A stretch of DNA of 6,744 nt from a bacterium. Lineage in GTDB: Bacteria; Pseudomonadota; Gammaproteobacteria; Burkholderiales; Burkholderiaceae_C. The stretch spans positions 1 through 6,744 of the forward strand of contig JAVBYK010000452.1 in the NCBI GenBank assembly GCA_030824095.1, written 5' to 3'. Below, piece after piece: positions 1-5,692 of this stretch (position 1 is its first letter; each line of letters begins with the position of its first letter). The notes beneath the pieces were generated by a model, which saw only the letters and a list, made by a program, of their open reading frames with translations, searched no databases and was not told the DNA's origin. Both the position numbers and the translations under genes were made by a program.

Positions 1-49
1 CTGTGGCGAGACGGTTTTGGCTTTCGGCTGGCGCGCTGGCGCATCTCGC

Positions 50-128
50 AGCCGGGATTGGGGTAGGGGCGCGGGCGATTTCTGCGCATTTGGCAGCATG
101 AGCCCGTGTCCCTACCCCAATCCCGGCT
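50..128. repeat. Long inverted repeat / stable hairpin upstream of dcd
   Basis: Positions 50-68 (AGCCGGGATTGGGGTAGGG) are the exact reverse complement of 110-128, a perfect 19-bp stem. Pairing continues inward: 69-109 and 71-107 as G-U, 70-108 and 72-106 as C-G, then 73-76 with 102-105, giving about 27 pairs. The enclosed 25 bases can fold a further small stem, 82-85 (CTGC) with 93-96 (GCAG). No T-run follows either arm, so it does not look like a standard intrinsic terminator. The form fits a dispersed REP-like or MITE-like palindromic element, or a structured transcript, but copy number cannot be judged from one window. Confidence 0.85.
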
Positions 129-159
129 ACCACGGACGGCGGAGCTGCCTTGCTCCAAA

Positions 160-182
160 GCAAAAGGCCTGCAAAAGCGCCT
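160..182. repeat. Short direct repeat, two copies of GCAAAAG-containing unit
   Basis: GCAAAAGGCCT (160-170) is followed immediately by GCAAAAGCGCCT (171-182), so the GCAAAAG cores start 11 bp apart, about one helical turn. The pair lies just upstream of the putative dcd -10 element. That spacing would suit a protein bound to one face of the DNA, but no known operator is recognised and a chance duplication is equally possible. Confidence 0.4.
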
Positions 183-185
183 GCT

Positions 186-191
186 TACAAT
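186..191 (+). promoter_or_regulatory. Possible -10 element for dcd
   Basis: TACAAT matches five of six positions of the sigma-70 -10 consensus and sits 27 bp before the dcd ATG, which would give a short leader carrying the AGGAG at 204-208. No good -35 hexamer lies 16-18 bp upstream; that interval falls in the GCAAAAG repeat. The promoter is therefore tentative, and dcd could instead be read through from an upstream gene. Confidence 0.25.
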
Positions 192-218
192 CACCCCCAC
201 TTTAGGAGTTGAGACCCC

Positions 219-791
<573 letters not shown>

Positions 792-803
792 CCTCGTAGC
801 GGC

Positions 804-2195
804 TTAGGCTGCCATGGGGCTGTCCTCAGCCTGCAGCCGCGCCATCGCGCGTTTCAGCGCGTCAAAACACAGTGGGTCCAGCGCCGTGCCCACCGTCTTG
901 GCCATCATCTCCAGGGTTTGCGGAATCGGCACCGCGCCGCGATAGGGGCGCTCGGCCGTGATGGCGTCAAAAATATCGGCTGTGGTGATGATGCGTGTCT
1001 CCATCGCAATTTCATCGCCCTTGAGCCCGCGCGGATAGCCGTTGCCGTCCAGCCGCTCGTGGTGGGCGCCGGCAATTATCGCCAGCTCGCTGAAGGCATG
1101 AATTTTGGACAGGATGGATTCGGTCAGACGGGCGTGGTCACGCACCGCCGCCCATTCGGCCTCGTCCAGCTTGCCAGCCTTGTCCAGCACGCTGTTGCTG
1201 ACCCCCAGTTTGCCCACGTCATGCAATAGCGCGCCGCGCTTGAGCCAGCGCCGGCGTTGCAGGCTGATGCCCAGCGCCTCGGCAATCAGGTCGGTGTAGA
1301 GGGCCACGCGGGCGCTGTGACCACTGGTGTAGGGGCTCTTGGAGTCCACTACCTGACCGAAGGCGGTGGCGATGTCGTCCAGGTAATCCTCATCCAGCGG
1401 CACCTCACAGGCTGCGGGTTCCAGGGCCAGCACGGCTTGCTCGATGTTGGCGCCACCGAGCGTGGCCCAGAACGCATCATCCGCCGCCACCGTTTCCATG
1501 GCAGCCACCAGCGTTGGGTCAAACCACTGTCCGCTGCGTCGGCGCACCTCATCCATGGCAGCAATCTTGCCGTCAGCGGTGTGAAACACATCCACCACCT
1601 GGGCCAGCAGGGCGATGCGGGCGTAGACGGGAATGGCCTCGCCCCGGAGCTGGTCGGGCTTGCCCTGGCCGCTCCAGTGCTCGTCCAGGCTGTAGATACC
1701 GGCGGCCACGCCCTCCGAAAAACGCAATAGGCGGGCGATCTCGGCGCCACGCTGGCAGCGGGTCTGGATCAGCTCTTGCGACACCTCGGGGCCGTGGCGG
1801 AAGATGTGCAGCACGCTGCGAAAGCGTTCGGCCAAGCCAGCCTTCAATCCCGTGTGTTGCAGCACAAAGCGCACCACCTGGGGCAGGCTGTCGCCCACCT
1901 GCTTGAAGTCGCGCTTGAAATCCAGGTCATCGGTCAGATACAGCTCGCAGATGCGTGCCGCGTTGCTGCTGCAGCCCAGGTCTTTCAGCAACAGGGTGTA
2001 GTACAGCTCCCATTGCTCAGATTCGCTGAGGCCGATGGAGCGGCCGATGTGCATGCCAATCCAGCAGCAGCGCACGCAATGGCCTTCGGGCTGGCCCTCG
2101 GTAATATCCAGCGCATGGCTCAGGGCGCTGATGAGTTCGGCGAGCTTGAGTCCCGCGGCAATGGGGCTGGGGTCGGCTGCGGTGGTGTCGGGCAT
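804..2195 (-). CDS. HD-GYP cyclic-di-GMP phosphodiesterase with degenerate first HD-GYP copy
   Basis: Predicted soluble 463-residue signalling protein that hydrolyses cyclic di-GMP. The C-terminal half (about 270-450) is a canonical HD-GYP domain: SGHSARV with His293, LLHDVGK with His325-Asp326 and Lys329, His354, HHERLDGNGYP with His378-His379 and GYP at 386-388, and ADIFDAITAERPYR with Asp407. The N-terminal half (about 20-235) looks like a second, decayed HD-GYP copy: GHCVR with His39, KD at 71-72 instead of HD, DEHWSGQGKP at 171-180 instead of HHERLDGNGYP, and QVVDVF at 199-204 instead of ADIFDA. There is no membrane segment, receiver or PAS domain, so the decayed copy may be the sensory or dimerisation module (inference). 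I chose the ATG at 2195; an in-frame TTG at 2201 adds two residues and neither has a clear ribosome binding site. It is divergent from ypfJ. Confidence 0.94.
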   Translation of the reverse strand: MPDTTAADPSPIAAGLKLAELISALSHALDITEGQPEGHCVRCCWIGMHIGRSIGLSESEQWELYYTLLLKDLGCSSNAARICELYLTDDLDFKRDFKQVGDSLPQVVRFVLQHTGLKAGLAERFRSVLHIFRHGPEVSQELIQTRCQRGAEIARLLRFSEGVAAGIYSLDEHWSGQGKPDQLRGEAIPVYARIALLAQVVDVFHTADGKIAAMDEVRRRSGQWFDPTLVAAMETVAADDAFWATLGGANIEQAVLALEPAACEVPLDEDYLDDIATAFGQVVDSKSPYTSGHSARVALYTDLIAEALGISLQRRRWLKRGALLHDVGKLGVSNSVLDKAGKLDEAEWAAVRDHARLTESILSKIHAFSELAIIAGAHHERLDGNGYPRGLKGDEIAMETRIITTADIFDAITAERPYRGAVPIPQTLEMMAKTVGTALDPLCFDALKRAMARLQAEDSPMAA

Positions 2196-2292
2196 GGGCA
2201 AAGTTTAGGCAGGGTGAAGGGCGTGCGCAAGGCTGGGGGTATTACCATCCACACAGTAAGTAGCGCTCTCACTGGGCGAAAGGAGCGCAATC
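2196..2292. promoter_or_regulatory. Divergent intergenic region, HD-GYP gene / ypfJ
   Basis: These 97 bp must carry the start signals for both flanking genes. On the + strand AAAGGAG (2279-2285) is a strong ribosome binding site for ypfJ. On the - strand TAATAC (2245 to 2240) resembles a -10 element about 45 bp from the HD-GYP start codon, but no convincing -35 accompanies it. No clear operator palindrome is seen. Confidence 0.35.
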
Positions 2293-3174
2293 ATGAAATG
2301 GGAAGGTAACCGCGAGTCGGACAACGTCGAGGACCGCCGTGACGATAGCGGCGGTGGTGGGGGTGGCGGGTTCGGAGGTCGCAGCATTGGCATTGGTACC
2401 ATCGTCATTGCGTTGCTGGGTGGCTGGCTATTCGGCGTCAACCCGCTGACGATTCTGGGCCTGCTCAGTGGCGAGGGTGGCGTGCCTACGGCGCAGGTGC
2501 AACAGGCACCGGCCCACAAGCCACCGGCCGACGACCGCATGGCGAGATTTGTGTCCACTGTGCTGGCCGATACCGAGGACGTGTGGAAAGACGTGTTCAC
2601 CCAGGGTGGCGCTACCTACCGCAACCCCAAGCTGGTGCTGTTTCGTGGCTCCACACCGACGGAATGCGGCCAGGGCCAGGCGGCGATGGGCCCCTTTTAC
2701 TGCCCGGCTGACCAGAAGGTCTATATCGATCTGGGCTTTTACGAGACCCTGAAGACCCAGTTGGGCGCACCGGGCGACTTCGCCCAGGCCTATGTGATTG
2801 CCCATGAGGTCGGTCACCACGTGCAAAACCTGCTGGGCATCAGCAACAAGATGGAGCAGATGCGCGGCCGCTCCAGCAAGACCGAGTACAACGCCTTGAG
2901 CGTGCGCCTGGAACTGCAGGCGGACTGTTTTGCCGGCGTCTGGGCACACCACGCCAACAATGCGCGCCAGTTGCTGGAGCAGGGCGATGTGGAGGAGGCC
3001 ATCAACGCGGCGGCGAAGATCGGCGACGATGCTCTGCAGCGTGGCCATGGTGGGGCGGTGGTTCCTGAAAGCTTCACCCACGGCAGCAGCGCGCAGCGCC
3101 AGCGCTGGTTTGCCAAGGGTATCCAAAACGGCAGTGTCAAGGCCTGTGACACCTTTTCCGCCCGCAATTTGTGA
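2293..3174 (+). CDS. ypfJ: YpfJ-family neutral zinc metallopeptidase, membrane anchored
   Basis: Member of the YpfJ putative zinc metallopeptidase family (Pfam Zn_peptidase); the physiological substrate is unknown. The 293 residues begin with the family hallmark MKWEGNRESDNVEDRR, closely like E. coli YpfJ, then a run of seven glycines (20-26), one hydrophobic segment at about 31-58, a Pro/Ala/Gln linker to about 80, and the catalytic domain. Zinc-site residues are HEVGHH at 171-176 (HExxH, His171 and His175 as ligands, Glu172 as base) and ELQAD at 207-211 with Glu207 as probable third ligand. Cys125, Cys137, Cys212 and Cys285 could form disulfides if the domain is periplasmic, which the single N-terminal membrane anchor suggests (inference). 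ATG at 2293 has AAAGGAG seven bases upstream. rhlE follows on the same strand after 79 bp. Confidence 0.93.
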   Translation: MKWEGNRESDNVEDRRDDSGGGGGGGFGGRSIGIGTIVIALLGGWLFGVNPLTILGLLSGEGGVPTAQVQQAPAHKPPADDRMARFVSTVLADTEDVWKDVFTQGGATYRNPKLVLFRGSTPTECGQGQAAMGPFYCPADQKVYIDLGFYETLKTQLGAPGDFAQAYVIAHEVGHHVQNLLGISNKMEQMRGRSSKTEYNALSVRLELQADCFAGVWAHHANNARQLLEQGDVEEAINAAAKIGDDALQRGHGGAVVPESFTHGSSAQRQRWFAKGIQNGSVKACDTFSARNL

Positions 3175-3253
3175 GACTAGGGGATAATACGGGGTGGCCC
3201 CAGCGTTGGGTGCCCATCAGCTATCGGACGGATAGCACCTCTTTTTGCTATGC
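3175..3253 (+). promoter_or_regulatory. ypfJ-rhlE intergenic region / rhlE leader
   Basis: GATAAT at 3183-3188 matches five of six bases of a -10 element, though no good -35 is seen. Downstream are a small GGGG-TGG-CCCC hairpin (3191-3201) and the alternative hairpins described for 3208-3246. No Shine-Dalgarno sequence stands before the rhlE ATG at 3254; the stretch before it is pyrimidine-rich (CACCTCTTTTTGCT). If the -10 is real, the leader is about 55-60 nt and contains all the hairpin structure. Confidence 0.35.
3208..3246 (+). terminator. Possible terminator or attenuator between ypfJ and rhlE
   Basis: GGGTGC (3208-3213) can pair with GCACCT (3235-3240, the outermost pair being G-U), with an inner ATC (3216-3218) / GAT (3231-3233) stem, and TTTTT follows at 3242-3246 after one C. 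A competing hairpin, GCTATC (3220-3225) with GATAGC (3231-3236) and loop GGACG, uses the same 3' bases, so the two cannot form together. The first form resembles a weak intrinsic terminator for ypfJ that ends seven bases before the rhlE start. Stems are short and interrupted, so this is tentative. Confidence 0.35.
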
Positions 3254-4822
3254 ATGACCGATTTAAATACTGAACTGAATACCCCGGCTACCCCTGAAAT
3301 ATCGAACGAACTGAACGCGGACACGCCCATCATGGCGTTTGCCCAGTTGCAGTTGGCAGCACCTCTGGCGCGTGCCGTGGCCGAAATGGGCTACGAGTCC
3401 ATGACCCCCATCCAGGCCCAGGCCATCCCCGTGGTGATCACCGGCAAGGACGTGATGGGCGCCGCCCAGACCGGCACCGGCAAGACCGCAGCCTTCTCGC
3501 TGCCGCTGCTGCACCGCCTGCTCAAGCATGAAAACAGCTCCACCTCGCCTGCGCGCCACCCGGTACGCGCCCTGGTGTTGCTGCCCACCCGCGAGCTGGC
3601 CGACCAGGTCGCCCAGCAGGTCAAGCTGTACGCCAAGTACACCAACCTGCGCAGCGCCGTGGTGTTTGGCGGCATGGACATGAAGCCCCAGACGCTGGAG
3701 TTGAAAAAAGGCGTTGAAATCCTGGTGGCCACACCCGGGCGCCTGCTGGACCACATTGAGGCCAAGAACGCGGTGCTGAACCAGGTCGAATACGTGGTGC
3801 TGGACGAGGCTGACCGTATGCTGGACATCGGCTTCCTGCCCGACCTGCAGCGCATCCTGTCCTATCTGCCCAAGCAGCGCACCACGCTGCTGTTTAGTGC
3901 TACTTTCTCGCCCGAGATTAAGCGTCTGGCCAGCAGCTATTTGCAAAACCCGGTCACCATCGAGGTGGCGCGCGCCAATGCCACCGCCTCGACCGTGGAG
4001 CAGCATTTCTACAGCGTGCCGGAAGACGAAAAGCGCCATGCCCTGCACCAGATTCTGAAGTCGCGCGGTATGAAGCAGGCCTTTGTGTTTGTGAACAGCA
4101 AGCTCGGCTGTGCCCGTCTGGCCCGCACGCTGGAGCGCGAAGGCCTCAAGACCACGGCCCTACACGGCGACAAGAGCCAGGACGAGCGCCTGAAAGCCCT
4201 GGACGCCTTCAAGAAGGGCGAAGTGGACTTGCTGGTGTGTACTGATGTGGCGGCCCGGGGCCTGGACATCAAGGACGTGCCCTGCGTGTTCAACTTCGAC
4301 ATTCCGTTCAACGCCGAAGACTACATCCACCGCATTGGCCGTACCGGTCGTGCCGGTGCCGCCGGGCTGGCAGTGAGCTTTGTCGGTGGCAACAACGATG
4401 CCCGCCTGGTGGGCGACATCGAAAAGCTGATCAAGACCAAGATCGAACTGGAAGCCGTGGAGTTTGACGAAGACGCTCCGGATATCCGCAAGCAGGGTCG
4501 CATCAACGATGGCCGGCGCATGTATTCGCACGATGGCGAAAGCACCGGCGGTGGCGACAACGGCCGCAGTGGTGGCCGTGGAGCCAGCCGCGCTAGCCGG
4601 GACGACAGTTACAGCAGCCGTGCCCCCCGTGCGCCGCGCAACGACTACGCACGTCCGCCCCAGGCTTCGCGCGATCCCTTCTTTGACAAACCGTACGAGC
4701 CAACCGCGGTCAGCGAGGCAGCAGCGCCTTCCTGGGAAGCCACGGCGCGTCCTGCATCGCGCAGTATCTCGGCCAATATCAAGCCCAAGGTCAAGGTCGC
4801 GGCCCTGTTCAAGGCCTCGTGA
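3254..4822 (+). CDS. rhlE: DEAD-box ATP-dependent RNA helicase, RhlE type
   Basis: ATP-dependent RNA helicase of the bacterial RhlE group, acting on structured RNA in ribosome maturation or RNA decay. With the ATG at 3254 it has 522 residues. Motifs in order: Q motif FAQLQLAAPL...TPIQ (29-54), Walker A AQTGTGKT (71-78), PTRELA (111-116), GG (139-140), TPGR (160-163), DEAD (184-187), SAT (215-217), VFVNSK (278-283), TDVAARGLDI (330-339) and HRIGRTGRAG (359-368). A disordered tail rich in Arg, Gly and Ser (about 425-500), likely RNA binding, leads to a basic end, KPKVKVAALFKAS. An in-frame TTG at 3245 would add three residues, and the internal ATG at 3332 (MAFAQLQL) is where shorter RhlE proteins begin; no start has a clear ribosome binding site. 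The stop codon abuts that of apaH. Confidence 0.95.
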   Translation: MTDLNTELNTPATPEISNELNADTPIMAFAQLQLAAPLARAVAEMGYESMTPIQAQAIPVVITGKDVMGAAQTGTGKTAAFSLPLLHRLLKHENSSTSPARHPVRALVLLPTRELADQVAQQVKLYAKYTNLRSAVVFGGMDMKPQTLELKKGVEILVATPGRLLDHIEAKNAVLNQVEYVVLDEADRMLDIGFLPDLQRILSYLPKQRTTLLFSATFSPEIKRLASSYLQNPVTIEVARANATASTVEQHFYSVPEDEKRHALHQILKSRGMKQAFVFVNSKLGCARLARTLEREGLKTTALHGDKSQDERLKALDAFKKGEVDLLVCTDVAARGLDIKDVPCVFNFDIPFNAEDYIHRIGRTGRAGAAGLAVSFVGGNNDARLVGDIEKLIKTKIELEAVEFDEDAPDIRKQGRINDGRRMYSHDGESTGGGDNGRSGGRGASRASRDDSYSSRAPRAPRNDYARPPQASRDPFFDKPYEPTAVSEAAAPSWEATARPASRSISANIKPKVKVAALFKAS

Positions 4823-5668
4823 TCAGCGTCCGGGTTGCTGTGCGGCCTCGCACTGCACCTGGATCAGCGTCTGGCTGTCGTCCTGCAGGTTGAACTGCAG
4901 GGCACTCAGACAGCCTCCCCACACGCAACCGGTGTCCAGCGACAGCAGGTCCGTGCGACCCAGCCAGCCTAGCGTGGACCAGTGGCCAAAGGCCACGGCG
5001 GCGCTCGCTGTCTGGCGCCCCGGCACATCAAACCAGGGCATGTAGCCAGTTGGTGCGCCACCAGCGCCTTCCGTGGTTTCAAACTCCATTTCGCCTTGCG
5101 CGGTGCAAAAGCGCAGCCTTGTCAGCGCATTCACGATCACGCGCAGGCGGTCCATGCCGGCCAGCCGGTCATCCCAATGGTTGGGGGTGTTGCCATACAT
5201 GGCCAGCAGAAATGCCGCGCTTTGGCCGCCCTGCAGTTGCATCTCAACCTCCCGCGCCAGTGCCATGGTCTGGTCGACCGTCCAGGTGGGCAAAACGCCG
5301 GCATGCACCATCAGCAGCGCCTTGTCGCCTCGCTGCAGTAACAGCGCCATCTTCTGGTGGCATACCCAGTGCAGCATGGCGTTGCGGTCCGGTGCATTCA
5401 GCACGCTGTCCAGTGTGTCCTTGCGGTGGGGTTTGCGCGTGCCCTGGGCCACGGCCAACAGGTTCAGGTCGTGGTTGCCCAGCAGGCAGCGGGCGGCGTC
5501 GCCATAGGCCATCAGGCGGCGCAGCACCGCGGCGGAGTCGGGCCCCCGATTGACCAGATCGCCCAATAGATAGAGTGTGTCGCGGCTGGGGGAATAAGCA
5601 ATGGTGTCCAACAGCCGTTGCAGGGCGGCATCGCAGCCTTGAACGTCGCCAATCATGTAAAGTGCCAT
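4823..5668 (-). CDS. apaH: Symmetrical bis(5'-nucleosyl)-tetraphosphatase
   Basis: Cytosolic calcineurin-like phosphoesterase that splits Ap4A into two ADP and, in E. coli, also removes Np4N caps from RNA 5' ends. At 281 residues it matches the usual ApaH length. Visible motifs: GDVQGC (7-12), GDLVNRGPDS (36-45), GNHDLNLLA (64-72), VHAGVLPTW (121-129), AMYGNTPNHW (156-165), the long RLRFCTAQGEMEF region (184-196), AFGHW (226-230) and LDTGCVWGG (244-252). Gln10 stands where E. coli ApaH has His (GDVHGC); other ApaH proteins, such as those of Pseudomonas, also carry GDxQGC as I recall. The reading frame stays open upstream to 5953, but MALYMIGDVQ at 5668 is the family start and the extension would lie wholly inside the divergent gene. 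The ribosome binding site is weak (GCGAGA region). Confidence 0.96.
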   Translation of the reverse strand: MALYMIGDVQGCDAALQRLLDTIAYSPSRDTLYLLGDLVNRGPDSAAVLRRLMAYGDAARCLLGNHDLNLLAVAQGTRKPHRKDTLDSVLNAPDRNAMLHWVCHQKMALLLQRGDKALLMVHAGVLPTWTVDQTMALAREVEMQLQGGQSAAFLLAMYGNTPNHWDDRLAGMDRLRVIVNALTRLRFCTAQGEMEFETTEGAGGAPTGYMPWFDVPGRQTASAAVAFGHWSTLGWLGRTDLLSLDTGCVWGGCLSALQFNLQDDSQTLIQVQCEAAQQPGR

Positions 5669-5692
5669 GGTGTTTATTCTCGCCTGGGTTGC
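5669..5692. promoter_or_regulatory. 24-bp divergent gap between apaH and the DUF21-CBS gene
   Basis: Only 24 bp separate the two start codons. This cannot hold two complete promoters, so at least one promoter, and probably both, must lie in the opposite gene's coding sequence. No convincing -35/-10 pair was found on either strand by eye, and neither start has a strong Shine-Dalgarno sequence. Confidence 0.4.

Larger units (their letters stand above)
1..218. other. Non-coding region upstream of dcd, no assignable gene
   Basis: I cannot assign a gene here. Forward frame 3 is open from the window edge to a TGA at 99-101 and gives a short hydrophobic peptide, which could be the tail of an upstream + strand gene but matches no family I recognise. 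A 62-codon frame from 17 to 205 is rich in Arg, Gly, Ser and Pro and looks like chance coding. The region is instead dominated by a long inverted repeat (50-128), a small hairpin (141-145 with 152-156, loop TGCCTT), a direct repeat (160-182), a possible -10 element (186-191) and the dcd ribosome binding site AGGAG at 204-208. Confidence 0.6.

Noticed and set aside
17..205. 62-codon frame upstream of dcd
   Set aside because: It runs through the long palindrome, has no ribosome binding site, and its composition fits chance coding in GC-rich DNA.
2196..2201. TTG start for the HD-GYP gene at 2201, and the similar TTG start for rhlE at 3245
   Set aside because: Each lies only two or three codons before an in-frame ATG and gains no better ribosome binding site, so ATG was preferred.
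1257..2309. Two long + strand reading frames opposite the HD-GYP gene (1257-1730 and 1776-2309)
   Set aside because: They are rich in Ala, Gly, His and Gln, as expected for the complement of GC-rich codons, and show no domain; the HD-GYP frame is unambiguous.
3263..4048. 261-codon - strand frame opposite rhlE, and the 232-codon - strand frame opposite ypfJ (2428-3126)
   Set aside because: Both are antisense to confidently identified conserved genes and have shadow-like composition (His, Gln, Gly, Leu rich).
4840..4853. Hairpin GTGCG-GCCT-CGCAC just past the rhlE stop as a terminator
   Set aside because: Only five pairs, no following T-run, and it lies within apaH coding sequence; not enough to call.
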